DNA of 64,000 bases from Microbacteriaceae bacterium VKM Ac-2855 (GTDB lineage: Bacteria; Actinomycetota; Actinomycetes; Actinomycetales; Microbacteriaceae), in NCBI GenBank assembly GCA_013204985.1, contig JABMLG010000003.1:62001-126000 (forward strand). Direction: 5' to 3'. Each line of letters begins with the position of its first letter. Within the stretch, counting starts at the first letter, position 1. Shown here piece by piece: positions 17,651 through 25,684 of the stretch. The translations under genes and the position numbers were made by a program. The notes under the pieces were generated by a model. That model was not told where the DNA came from and searched no databases. It saw only the letters and a program-made list of their open reading frames with translations.

Positions 17651-18660
17651 TCCGCCTCGAGCAGCTCACCAAGGTCTACGGGCACGGCGACGGCGCCGTG
17701 ACCGTGCTCGACCGTCTTGATTTCAGTGTCGAGGCGCGCGAGATCTTCGCCGTCGTCGGTCCGAGCGGTGCCGGCAAGAGCACCCTCGCGGCGTGCGTGA
17801 ACCTGCTCGAACGGCCCACCTCGGGTTCCGTCGTCGTCAACGGCGACGCGCTCTCGCAGCTCTCCGAGGAGCAGTTGCGGGTGGCGCGGCGCCGGATCGG
17901 CACCGTGTTCCAATCCGACGGCCTGTTCTCGCGCCGCACCGCGGCGCAGAACGTCGCGCTGCCGCTCGAGTACCTCGGAGTCACGAAAGCCGAGACGAAG
18001 AAGCGCGTCGCGGAGTTGCTCGACCGCGTCGGACTCTCCGCGCGGGCGACCTACTACCCGCACCAGCTTTCGGGTGGGCAGCGGCAACGCGTCGGCATCG
18101 CCCGCGCGCTCGCATTGCGACCGTCGGTGCTGCTCTCGGACGAGGCCACGTCGGGCCTGGATCCGGCTGCCACCGCCGCTATCACCACGCTGCTGAAGGA
18201 GTTGCGCGACGATCTCGGCCTCTCGATCCTGTTCATCACGCACGAGATGGAGACGGTGCGTCAGGTGGCGGATTCGGTCGCGCGCCTCGACCACGGCCAC
18301 ATCGTCGAATCCGGCCGCCTCGTCGATCTCCTCCGCGATCCATCGTCCGAGCTCGGTCTCGCACTGAATCCGGTACGCGCGGCCGCGTCGCCGCGAGACG
18401 GTCAGCGGGAATGGATCGTCGGATACGCCTCCGCGGATGTACCCGGTGACTGGGTCACGCGCCTCGCCGAGGCGGTCGGCCCCGTCTCGCTGCTGGGCGC
18501 TGCGATCGAGACGATCGATGGCCAGGCGGTCGGTCACGCCACTATCGCGCTCGAGTCGCGTGACGAGCAGCGGATCATCGCCGCCGCCGCCGCGCTGGGG
18601 CTCTCCATCCGCTCGGATTCCGCACCGTCCACTTCCGCCGCTGAGGAGCTCGTCGCATGA
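17647..18660 (+). CDS. metN: Methionine-type ABC transporter ATPase MetN
   Basis: A 337-residue MetN: Walker A GPSGAGKST (38-46), Q-loop FQSDGLFSRRT, signature LSGGQRQRV (about 140-148), Walker B VLLSDEATSGLD, H-loop ITHEMETVRQVAD, and a C-terminal NIL-type regulatory domain (about 260-335) that in MetN binds methionine and inhibits transport. ATG 17647 overlaps the monooxygenase stop, and its own stop overlaps metI. It imports methionine or, given the monooxygenase, perhaps a related sulfur compound. Confidence 0.9.
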   Translation: MIRLEQLTKVYGHGDGAVTVLDRLDFSVEAREIFAVVGPSGAGKSTLAACVNLLERPTSGSVVVNGDALSQLSEEQLRVARRRIGTVFQSDGLFSRRTAAQNVALPLEYLGVTKAETKKRVAELLDRVGLSARATYYPHQLSGGQRQRVGIARALALRPSVLLSDEATSGLDPAATAAITTLLKELRDDLGLSILFITHEMETVRQVADSVARLDHGHIVESGRLVDLLRDPSSELGLALNPVRAAASPRDGQREWIVGYASADVPGDWVTRLAEAVGPVSLLGAAIETIDGQAVGHATIALESRDEQRIIAAAAALGLSIRSDSAPSTSAAEELVA

Positions 18661-19385
18661 GCGTCCACCTGAGCAACACCGTGCCGCTGGCGGACATCCC
18701 CGCCCTGGTGCTGCCCGCACTGGGCGAGACGCTGATCATGGTCGGCATCGTGATGGCGATCGTCGTCCTCGTCGGGATCCCGCTCGGTGCCGCCGTGCAC
18801 AACCTCGCGCCCGGCGGCCTCTTCGAGAACCGCGCCGCGCATCAGACCCTCAGCTGGGTGATCAGCGTCGGCCGTTCGCTGCCGTTCCTGATCCTGATGG
18901 CGTCGATCATGCCGTTCACCCGCCTGATCACCGGCACGAACATCGGCATCGCCGCCGCCGTCGTGCCGATGTCGATCGCGGGCATCGCGTTCTTCACCCG
19001 GATCGTGGAGAACTCGCTGCGCAGCGTGCCGACCTCGCTCCTGCGGGTGGCGCGGGCGTCCGGAGCGTCGCGACTGCAGGTCATCCGCACCGCGCAGCTC
19101 AGCGAGGCCGTGCCGCAGATCATCGGCGGTCTCACCATCAACACGATCGCGATGATCGAGTACTCCGCGATCGCCGGCACGATCGGCGCGGGCGGGATCG
19201 GCTACGTCGCCGTCACCTACGGGTACCAGCGCTTCGACAACACGGTCATGCTCGCCACGATCGTGATCCTCGTCGCCACCGTCGCGATCGTGCAACTCAC
19301 CGGTGACGCCCTCGTGCGGGCGACCACCCCGAGCGCGTCTTCCCGCCGGGCGCGGCGAATGCCCCGCGTCGCCGTCGCCGTCTAG
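18657..19385 (+). CDS. metI: Methionine-type ABC transporter permease MetI
   Basis: A 242-residue MetI-like permease with five to six membrane helices. It includes the EAA-type coupling stretch (VARASGASRLQVIRTAQLSEAVPQIIGG, about 137-164) and the typical GTIGAGGIGYVAVTYGYQRF segment. ATG 18657 overlaps the metN stop. The last 20 residues are basic. metQ begins 123 bp later. Confidence 0.9.
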   Translation: MSVHLSNTVPLADIPALVLPALGETLIMVGIVMAIVVLVGIPLGAAVHNLAPGGLFENRAAHQTLSWVISVGRSLPFLILMASIMPFTRLITGTNIGIAAAVVPMSIAGIAFFTRIVENSLRSVPTSLLRVARASGASRLQVIRTAQLSEAVPQIIGGLTINTIAMIEYSAIAGTIGAGGIGYVAVTYGYQRFDNTVMLATIVILVATVAIVQLTGDALVRATTPSASSRRARRMPRVAVAV

Positions 19386-19508
19386 CCGCCTCTTCTCGAA
19401 CGGCCCTCTTCTTCGCCCGCCACATCGCGCGAGCGTCATTCATCGCGCCTCCGCACGGCGGCGCGACCTTCACCGCGCCTCCGAGCGCGAACCCCGAAAG
19501 GCTCCGCC

Positions 19509-20393
19509 ATGTCAGAAGAACTCGGTTTCGAACTCACCAAGAAGCGCCGCTGGCCCTGGATCGCAGGAGGTGCCGCGGTCGTCCTCGGCGTCGCGTCCCT
19601 CATCGCCGTGCCGCTGCTCAACCCGAGCGTGTCCGCGAACGAGAAGGATGGCGCGACGCTGTACGTCGCGACCGCCGAGGGGAACGCGTCAGAGCAGGCC
19701 CTTGTGAACTTCGTCGCGAAGGAGGTGGCGCCGAAGTACGGCATCACCGTCGAGTTCAAGGGTCTCTCCGACAGCAACACCATCAACCGCGCCGTCAGCG
19801 AGGGAGAAGTCGCCGCCACCGTCTACCAGCACAAGCTCTGGCTCGGTCAGGTACTCGAGGCGAACCCCGACTTCGAGGAGGAGGCGGCCACTCCGGTGTT
19901 CCGCTGGGGCTTCGGGCTCTGGAGCGACAAGTACGGCGATGTCTCGCAGCTCCCCGATGGCGCAACGATCTCGCTCTACTCCGACCCCGCGAACGAGGCC
20001 CAGGGTCTGTGGCTGCTGCAGAGTGCCGGCCTGATCACGCTGAAGCCCGGCACCGAGGCGGGCACCGCCACGCAGGACGACATCGAGTCGAATCCGAAAA
20101 ACCTCCAGTTCACCCTGCTCGACTTCGCCGCTCAATCCCGAGCACTGCCCGACCTCGATGCCGCCGTGGGCTACACCGAGTACTACCTCGCGGCGAACAT
20201 CCCGCTCGAGAAGCAGATCTTCGCACCGCAGGCGCCCGACGACTTCGCCGGCCAGCTCACCATCGGCAGCAAGTACAAGGACACGGAGAACATCAAAAAG
20301 CTCGTCGAAGCGTTCCAGGACCCGGCCGTTCAGGAGTTCCTCGCCACGGATTCGACGGTGAAGGGGATCCTGCTTCCGCTCGCCGGCGAGTGA
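19509..20393 (+). CDS. metQ: MetQ-type substrate-binding protein with an N-terminal anchor
   Basis: A 294-residue NlpA/MetQ-family binding protein. Unlike ordinary MetQ it has no Cys lipobox: residues 1-14 are cytoplasmic and basic, residues about 15-37 are one hydrophobic helix (WPWIAGGAAVVLGVASLIAV), and the binding domain starts near 45. So it is probably held by an uncleaved signal anchor. NlpA landmarks include TLYVATAEG, the YQHKLWL stretch and YSDPANEAQGLWLLQSAG. A GAAAGG site precedes the ATG. It completes the metNIQ set downstream of the DszA-like monooxygenase. Confidence 0.87.
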   Translation: MSEELGFELTKKRRWPWIAGGAAVVLGVASLIAVPLLNPSVSANEKDGATLYVATAEGNASEQALVNFVAKEVAPKYGITVEFKGLSDSNTINRAVSEGEVAATVYQHKLWLGQVLEANPDFEEEAATPVFRWGFGLWSDKYGDVSQLPDGATISLYSDPANEAQGLWLLQSAGLITLKPGTEAGTATQDDIESNPKNLQFTLLDFAAQSRALPDLDAAVGYTEYYLAANIPLEKQIFAPQAPDDFAGQLTIGSKYKDTENIKKLVEAFQDPAVQEFLATDSTVKGILLPLAGE

Positions 20394-20423
20394 TCCGTCG
20401 CGGCGCTCGGCTGAAGTGAACCG

Positions 20424-20969
20424 TCAGCCGCGCGCCGCGAGCGCTTCGCTGCGCCACCGGGCGTGCAGTGCCCACGGGTCTGGATGCCCGGCGGCGAGAG
20501 TGCGGATGTGGGCGTCGAGCGCCTCGTGTCGTGCGAACCACTCGCTGCGCTCGAGCCGGTGCGACGCGAACTGCTCGTGCCGTCGGCGTTCGACGGCGCG
20601 ATCGCCGCGTTCGAACGCGAGCAGTTCTTCGTGCCACAACCGGCCGAGTCGCTGGCGCGGATTCGCGGTCGTGCCGATCTTGATCCGCTCGTCGAAACGG
20701 ATGTAGTAGACCACGTCGACGCGCGGGGGTGCGAGGTCGTCGGCGGGCACCTCGCCGAAACGCCACTCGCACACGGCGCAGAGCCAGCCGGATGCGTAAC
20801 GCACGCCGGTGCGGGCGCCGCAGGCCGGGCAGGGGGCCGGCAGCAAGTCGTCGGCGCCGTATTCGCGCTCGTGCCAGTCGTGCGCGAGAGCCAGGTGCCG
20901 TGCGCACAGCGGAGCGGGCGCCCCGACCTCGGCCGGGTACGCACAGCCGTCGGCGCAGCACGTGGTCAC
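20424..20969 (-). CDS. Zinc-finger GIY-YIG (MUG113/T5orf172-type) nuclease
   Basis: A 181-residue protein with two Cys clusters and a nuclease core. Residues 4-25 (CCADGC ... LCARH) and 47-67 (CPAC ... LCAVC) look like zinc-binding treble-clef/ribbon units. Residues 84-143 match the MUG113/T5orf172 form of the GIY-YIG fold: VVYYIRFDERIKIGTTANPR, then ERRRHEQF with the expected Glu and SEWF at the end. The start is GTG 20969 with TAGCGT 6 nt upstream (leaderless). It is divergent from another zinc-ribbon nuclease, sharing a symmetrical promoter. Role unknown; DNA repair or defence are possible. Confidence 0.78.
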   Translation of the reverse strand: MTTCCADGCAYPAEVGAPAPLCARHLALAHDWHEREYGADDLLPAPCPACGARTGVRYASGWLCAVCEWRFGEVPADDLAPPRVDVVYYIRFDERIKIGTTANPRQRLGRLWHEELLAFERGDRAVERRRHEQFASHRLERSEWFARHEALDAHIRTLAAGHPDPWALHARWRSEALAARG

Positions 20970-20975
20970 GGGTCG

Positions 20976-21052
20976 ACGCTACGCCGCACCTCCGACAAAC
21001 GGATGCGCGGCACCTCGCGCGGCGTTCGATGTCGGAGGTGTCTGCCTACGAT
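20976..21052. promoter_or_regulatory. Symmetrical divergent promoter of two nuclease genes
   Basis: Two -10 hexamers face outward: TAGCGT (minus strand, 20976-20981) and TACGAT (plus, 21047-21052), each 6 nt before a GTG start. Just inside them lie the arms of a perfect 11-bp inverted repeat, CACCTCCGACA (20987-20997) and TGTCGGAGGTG (21030-21040), 32 bp apart. Each promoter thus carries GTCGGAGGTG 5-6 nt upstream of its -10 element, suggesting a common regulator. Confidence 0.75.
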
Positions 21053-21058
21053 GCCCGG

Positions 21059-22117
21059 GTGGAGAGCGTCGATCTGTGGTGGGCCCGCCGGCAGTGGTCC
21101 AAGGGGGCCGAGGTGCCGTACGCCGTGGGCGCGTACCGCGAGGCGTGGGCACGCTATCCGGTGTTGATCCGGCAGTACCACGCCGACCTCAACCACGGCA
21201 TCCTGCTCACGCAGATCCCGCCGGCTGCCGAGGTGCTGCTGCTCTGGGTCTGCGATGCGGGGCACCGGTTCGCGGCGACCCCCGAGGAGCAGCGCGCCAG
21301 GCCCGGAGGGTCGCGGCGTCGCTCGACCTGGTGCCCCGAGTGCGCGGCTCTCGCCGTGCGCCGCCGCGCTCCGGTCGCCGCGAGCCCGGGGCGGTACGGC
21401 TGCGGACATCCGCTCGATCCTCGGGCGATCGTCGCGCCGGGGGAGGACCGCTGCCGACTCTGCCTCCGCCTCGATCACGCCCCGATCACGCGCGGCGAAC
21501 TGCTCGAGCTCGTGTCGCCGGGCCGACGCGCCGCGCTGGTCGACGAGACGAAGCCGGAGGCGCGCTACACCTGGTCGTGCCCCGTCGGCCACGGCACCTA
21601 CGAGGCGACCGTCGAGAAGACCATCGAGGGCCGGCGCTGCGTGATCTGCCGGCACGCTCGAGCGGGGGCGGATGCGGTCGGCGTCGGTGACGCCTTCGTC
21701 AGCCGCTGGGCCCCGAAACCCGCATCCGCCGCCGAGGCCCGCCTGAGACAGGGCGTGCGCGAGGCGCTCGATGTCGACCTGACCGTGAATGCCGTGAAGG
21801 TCGCCCGACCGTTCTTCCACCACATCGAGGTCTGGCCCGACATCGTGATCGGTGAGCTGAAAGTCGCGCTCGAATACGACACCGTGGGCCGCGACGGACT
21901 CGAGCACGTCGGTCGCCGGGAAGACATCGATCGGCGGAAGGACCGCCTGCTGCGCGCTGTGGGCTGGGAGGTGATCCGCATCCGCATCGGCGCCCTTCAG
22001 CCGCTCGGCCCGCACGACCTGGTCGCCCCCGGCGTCTCGGCGACGCTGAACGACCGCCTGATCGACGAGCTCGAGAGCATCCGCGGCCCGCTGCTGGTCG
22101 GCGCCTACCGCCGGTGA
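21059..22117 (+). CDS. Zinc-ribbon PD-(D/E)XK (Vsr-like) nuclease
   Basis: A 352-residue protein. Two repeats of the W-C-x-x-GH ... C-x-x-C pattern resemble the DUF4379-type zinc ribbon: C65/H69 with C92/C95, and C174/H178 with C194/C197; C115, C132 and C135 form another Cys group. The C-terminal part (225-310) reads as a Vsr/DUF559-like endonuclease: Glu227, PDIVIGE (260-266), ALEYD (270-274), Asp290/Lys294 and LLRAVGWEVIRIRI (297-310). I chose GTG 21059 because TACGAT lies exactly 6 nt upstream; an ATG at 21029 is possible but falls on the inverted repeat. It is divergent from a GIY-YIG nuclease. No methylase is adjacent. Confidence 0.75.
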   Translation: MESVDLWWARRQWSKGAEVPYAVGAYREAWARYPVLIRQYHADLNHGILLTQIPPAAEVLLLWVCDAGHRFAATPEEQRARPGGSRRRSTWCPECAALAVRRRAPVAASPGRYGCGHPLDPRAIVAPGEDRCRLCLRLDHAPITRGELLELVSPGRRAALVDETKPEARYTWSCPVGHGTYEATVEKTIEGRRCVICRHARAGADAVGVGDAFVSRWAPKPASAAEARLRQGVREALDVDLTVNAVKVARPFFHHIEVWPDIVIGELKVALEYDTVGRDGLEHVGRREDIDRRKDRLLRAVGWEVIRIRIGALQPLGPHDLVAPGVSATLNDRLIDELESIRGPLLVGAYRR

Positions 22118-22151
22118 TTCCGAAGTACCACGATGCCGGCAGCCGCACGAC

Positions 22152-22940
22152 TCAGATGATGCGCGTGTCGATCACGGCGCGGTCGCCGCGGTACCGCGAG
22201 AAGCCGTACTCGATCGGTGTGCCGTCGGGCAGGCACATCAGGCGTTCGATGTGGAAGATCGCCATCCCGGTAGTGATGTCGAGCAGATCGGCGACCCACT
22301 GGTCGGCGTTCACCGCACTGAGCAGCAGCCGGCGCGCCTCCGCCGGCCCTCCGGCGGTGCGCGCGAGCACGTCCGGCACGTACTCGGTGAGCGGCTTCGC
22401 CAGCAGATCCGGGAAGCGCTCCTCCGGGACCCAACTGGTGCGCAGCCGGCTGGGTTCGCCGTCGAACGAGATCAGGCTCTCGACGAAGAAGGCGCGCGTG
22501 CCGCTCATCGCCAGGTTGACCCGCACGGTCTCCGGCGCCTCGACCGGTTGCGCGCTCAGGTGCACGATGCTCAGCCGTGGCGAATCGAAGACGCTCCCGC
22601 CGGTCGAATCGCCGTAGATGGTCACCTCTTTCGAGGTGCGCGCCATGCTCACGGTGGCGACGGGTATCACGCCGAAGGTGCCCGAACGCGGAGCGCGGGT
22701 GAGCAGTCGCTGCTCCTTCAGCAGCGCCAGCGCCGCCCGCAGCACGTTGCGGGTGGTGCCGTACATCGGCAGCAGTTCCCACTCGTACGGCAGCGGGCCG
22801 GTGAAGCGGCCGGCCACGATATCGGCACGGATGAGGTCGGAGACCTGGCGGGCCGCATCCGACCGCCGCGAGAAGCCGACGGCATTACCGCTGCCCGGGA
22901 ACTGCAGCGGATCGGTCCAGCTCGGCGGGGCGTCGGTCAT
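22152..22940 (-). CDS. GntR/UTRA-family regulator
   Basis: A 262-residue regulator with an N-terminal winged HTH (about 25-90: ARQVSDLIRADIVAGRFTG, TTRNVLRAALALLKEQRLL) and a UTRA-like effector domain that ends FHIERLMCLPDGTPIEYGFSRYRGDRAVIDTRI. The recognition helix is atypical (YGTTRNVLRAAL instead of the usual SRxTVRxAL). ATG 22940 overlaps the TetR stop by 4 nt, so it is the last gene of the coupled catabolic operon; a TATGCT 7 nt upstream could also give a separate leaderless message. Probable regulator of the operon; ligand unknown. Confidence 0.82.
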   Translation of the reverse strand: MTDAPPSWTDPLQFPGSGNAVGFSRRSDAARQVSDLIRADIVAGRFTGPLPYEWELLPMYGTTRNVLRAALALLKEQRLLTRAPRSGTFGVIPVATVSMARTSKEVTIYGDSTGGSVFDSPRLSIVHLSAQPVEAPETVRVNLAMSGTRAFFVESLISFDGEPSRLRTSWVPEERFPDLLAKPLTEYVPDVLARTAGGPAEARRLLLSAVNADQWVADLLDITTGMAIFHIERLMCLPDGTPIEYGFSRYRGDRAVIDTRII

Positions 22941-23530
22941 ACCGGCGAGCATAGCGACGCCCCGGTCCAGCCCGCCCAGCGCAGGAACTCGCGCGCCAGG
23001 CGCTCGGCGTAGTCGGGCGACTCGATGTCGAGCGAGACGAAGAAGCGTCGGTAGAAGGTGGGCCCGCCGAGCAGGTCGACGGCGATTCCCAGATCGATGT
23101 CGTCGCGCAGCTCGCCCGCGTCCATCGCGCGCTGCAGCATTGCGTTCACGCGGAGCCTGCGGTCGATGTGCCATTCGCCGACGGCCTGCGCGACTCCGGC
23201 GTCGCGGGAGGCGAGCTCGACGATCGCGGGAAGTGCGCGACCGACGGGAGTCGCCACGATCGCGTGCACCCAGCCGCGGGTGAGCGCGAGCACACCCTCG
23301 TCGATCGGCACGTCGAGCAGCGCCGGGATGTTCGACTCCATCAGGCGGATGACGGTCTCGGCGAAGAGGATCTCGCGGCTCGGCCACCGCCGGTAGATCG
23401 TGGCGGCGCCGACTCCCGCGGCGACGGCGACCCCGCGGATGGTGAGCGCCTCGCCGGCCGTGAGCATCCGCACGCTGGCGGCGTAGATCGCCTCGCCCGC
23501 CTCCGCGCTGCGCGGACGCCCGCGGGTCAC
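22937..23530 (-). CDS. TetR-family regulator in the catabolic operon
   Basis: A 197-residue TetR protein: HTH at about 28-52 (LTIRGVAVAAGVGAATIYRRWPSRE), ligand domain after it (a TetR_C layout with PVGRALPAIVELASRD). GTG 23530 overlaps the isochorismatase stop (GTGA), and its own stop overlaps the GntR start, so the gene is translationally coupled on both sides. It probably helps regulate the importer and enzyme genes of the same operon. Confidence 0.88.
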   Translation of the reverse strand: MTRGRPRSAEAGEAIYAASVRMLTAGEALTIRGVAVAAGVGAATIYRRWPSREILFAETVIRLMESNIPALLDVPIDEGVLALTRGWVHAIVATPVGRALPAIVELASRDAGVAQAVGEWHIDRRLRVNAMLQRAMDAGELRDDIDLGIAVDLLGGPTFYRRFFVSLDIESPDYAERLAREFLRWAGWTGASLCSPV

Positions 23531-24171
23531 GACCACAGCTTCTCCACCTCGGCGATCGACCACACCTCGCCGATCTTCGCGGCGATGTCGAAGAGGTTCG
23601 CCTCGTGCACGCTGGGCAGCCGATCGCCGACGGCCTCGCGTGCGACGATCGGCACGAAGCCGTGCTGCATCGCGTCCGTGGCGGTGGCGCGGATGCATCC
23701 GCTGGTGCTGAGGCCGGCGAGCACGACGGTGTCGACGCCGCGGGCGTGCAGACCGGCGGCGAGCGAGGTGCCGAAGAAGGCACTCGGGTACTGCTTGGGC
23801 ACGAGGGTGTCCTGCGGCTCGGGCGCGAGACCCTCGATGAAGTCGCCGTAGCTGCTCCCGGGCAGGTACGCCTTGAGCGCCGGGACCTTGCGGTAGAACA
23901 CGCCGGCGTTCGAGCCGTCGGCGGAGAGCGCCATCGTCGTGATCGCGACGTGCACCCCGGCCGCGCGCGCGGCCGCGAGCAACTCGCGCATCCGCTGCAC
24001 CGGCTCCTCGACCCCGGCGTACAGGGCGCAGCTCGGGTCGACGTAGGCCTGCACCGGGTCCACGATCACGAGCGCGGTGCGCGCGCCCGCCTCGAGATGC
24101 CCCGCGAGACCCGCGGCGGCGTAGTCGGTGGCGTCGGATGCGGTGGCGTCGGTGGTCATGTCATGTTCCAT
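23527..24171 (-). CDS. Isochorismatase-fold amidohydrolase
   Basis: A 214-residue cysteine hydrolase of the isochorismatase superfamily with the full triad: Asp38 (VIVDPVQAY), Lys126 (VPKQYPSAFF) and Cys159 (STSGCIRATATDAM). The HEANLFDIAAKIG segment is shared with N-carbamoylsarcosine, maleamate and nicotinamide amidohydrolases. In the E. coli rut pathway the isochorismatase-fold RutB removes carbamate from ureidoacrylate; this protein could fill that step beside the RutA-like oxygenase, though it is not a close RutB. The start may be ATG 24171 or, 12 nt later, ATG 24159; GGAA precedes the latter. Confidence 0.83.
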   Translation of the reverse strand: MEHDMTTDATASDATDYAAAGLAGHLEAGARTALVIVDPVQAYVDPSCALYAGVEEPVQRMRELLAAARAAGVHVAITTMALSADGSNAGVFYRKVPALKAYLPGSSYGDFIEGLAPEPQDTLVPKQYPSAFFGTSLAAGLHARGVDTVVLAGLSTSGCIRATATDAMQHGFVPIVAREAVGDRLPSVHEANLFDIAAKIGEVWSIAEVEKLWS

Positions 24172-24202
24172 TCGAAAGGGGCGTTCAGGGCGTTCGGGGC
24201 GT

Positions 24203-25684
24203 TCAGGTGGAGGGGTCGGGCACGGCGACGCTCGGCGAGCCGAACGGCCCGAAGCCCGTCACGGCGGCGCCGGCGAAACCGAGCGCGGCGAAGGTGAGCG
24301 ATGCGGTGCGCACGCCGTCGACGAAGGCCTGCACATCCGCGGGCGAGAGACTGAGCAGCGAGCCGTTGTAGGCGGCCGCCTGCTGCGCGATCGTGAGTCC
24401 GCTGGTGGCGATGGCCAGGCCGATAGCCGTGCTGAACAGGTAGCCGGCGTTCTGCAGCGCCGAGCGGATCGCGTTCGCGATGCCGCGGCGCCGCTCAGGG
24501 ATGCGGGTCATCAGAGCCGCAGTCGAGGGCGTCATGAAGATGCCGGTCCCCGCGCCCATCGCGCCGAGGCCGATGGCCGAGACCGGATACGCGGCGGCGC
24601 TGCCCAGGCTGAACGCCAGCAGCACCGCGCCCGAGCCGATCAGGGTCATCCCGATCGTCGCGAGCGTGCGGGCGCGGAAGCGGCGGGCGAGCACCCCGGC
24701 CACGGCGGCGGCGATCGTGGTGCCCAGCGGTGCGGGCAGGATCGCGACGGCGGCGTCGAGCGCGCTCATCCCGTCGACCGCCTGGAACGACAGCGAGGCC
24801 AGCAGCACCAGCGCGTAGCTGCTCAGGGCGCAGAGCAGCGCCGAGGTGTAGAGCGTGATCGTCGAGCGGTCCTGGAAGATGTCGGGGTCGACGAGCGGAT
24901 GCGCGAGCACGCGCTGACTCCAGACGAAGACGATGCACAGCGCGACGGCCGCGCTGCCGGTGCCGAGCACGAGCGGTGATCCCCAACCGAGCGAGCCGCC
25001 GAGCGAGACCGCGGCGACCATCAGACCGATCGCCCCGATCGAGAGCAGGCTGCCGATCGCATCGAGCCGCTCCGCCTCGCGCGGCCGCTCGCGGCGCGGG
25101 ATCAGCCGCAGCGACCACAGCAGTCCGGCCAGGCTGATCGGGATGCCGGCGAGGAACACCCAGCGCCACCCGAGGGTCTCCGTGACGACACCGCCGATGA
25201 TCGGGCCGACGACCTGGCCGACCGCGGCGACCGTCGCGTTCAGGCCCAGGCCCAGGCTCAGGGTCCGTTCCGGGAACGCATCCGTGAGCAGCGCCGTGGT
25301 GTTGGTCACGATCGCCGCGGCGCCCACGCCCTGCACCAGACGGGCGGCGATCAGCAGCCCGGCGTTCGGGGCGAGCCCGCAGGCGAGCGAGGCGATCAGG
25401 AAGACCAGGATGCCCAGGATGTACAGCCGGCGGCGGCCGACGATGTCGGCGATGCGACCGAACACCAGGATCAGCGTCGTGGTGCTGAGCATGTACGACA
25501 GCAGTACCCAGCTCGACTCGACACCGCTGGCGTCGAGATCGCGGCTGAGTTGCGGCAGCGCGATCAGCAGCGCGCTGGAGTTGATGAAGACGAGGATGAC
25601 GCTCAGGCTCGACGTGAAGAGGATCTTCCAGGCGCGCCGCTGCGCGGCGGCCTCATCGGGAACCTCGGAGGTGGGGCTAGTGAT
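24203..25684 (-). CDS. MFS transporter (DHA2 type), apparent ATC start
   Basis: A DHA2/EmrB-like major facilitator with about fourteen membrane helices; family motifs are FGRIADIVGRRRLYI (motif A) and GPIIGGVVTETLGWRWVF. No ATG, GTG or TTG lies in frame between codon positions equivalent to 25807 (deep inside the amidase gene) and the middle of helix 2. The most natural start is ATC at 25684, overlapping the amidase stop (ATCACTAG), with GAAGGGG 7 nt upstream. That gives 493 residues starting (M)TSPTSEVPDE. It sits between amidase and isochorismatase; it likely exports or imports an operon intermediate. Confidence 0.8.
   Translation of the reverse strand: MTSPTSEVPDEAAAQRRAWKILFTSSLSVILVFINSSALLIALPQLSRDLDASGVESSWVLLSYMLSTTTLILVFGRIADIVGRRRLYILGILVFLIASLACGLAPNAGLLIAARLVQGVGAAAIVTNTTALLTDAFPERTLSLGLGLNATVAAVGQVVGPIIGGVVTETLGWRWVFLAGIPISLAGLLWSLRLIPRRERPREAERLDAIGSLLSIGAIGLMVAAVSLGGSLGWGSPLVLGTGSAAVALCIVFVWSQRVLAHPLVDPDIFQDRSTITLYTSALLCALSSYALVLLASLSFQAVDGMSALDAAVAILPAPLGTTIAAAVAGVLARRFRARTLATIGMTLIGSGAVLLAFSLGSAAAYPVSAIGLGAMGAGTGIFMTPSTAALMTRIPERRRGIANAIRSALQNAGYLFSTAIGLAIATSGLTIAQQAAAYNGSLLSLSPADVQAFVDGVRTASLTFAALGFAGAAVTGFGPFGSPSVAVPDPST

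Noticed and set aside
20424-22117. Restriction-modification system
   Set aside because: Two nuclease-like genes but no DNA methyltransferase, specificity subunit or helicase nearby.
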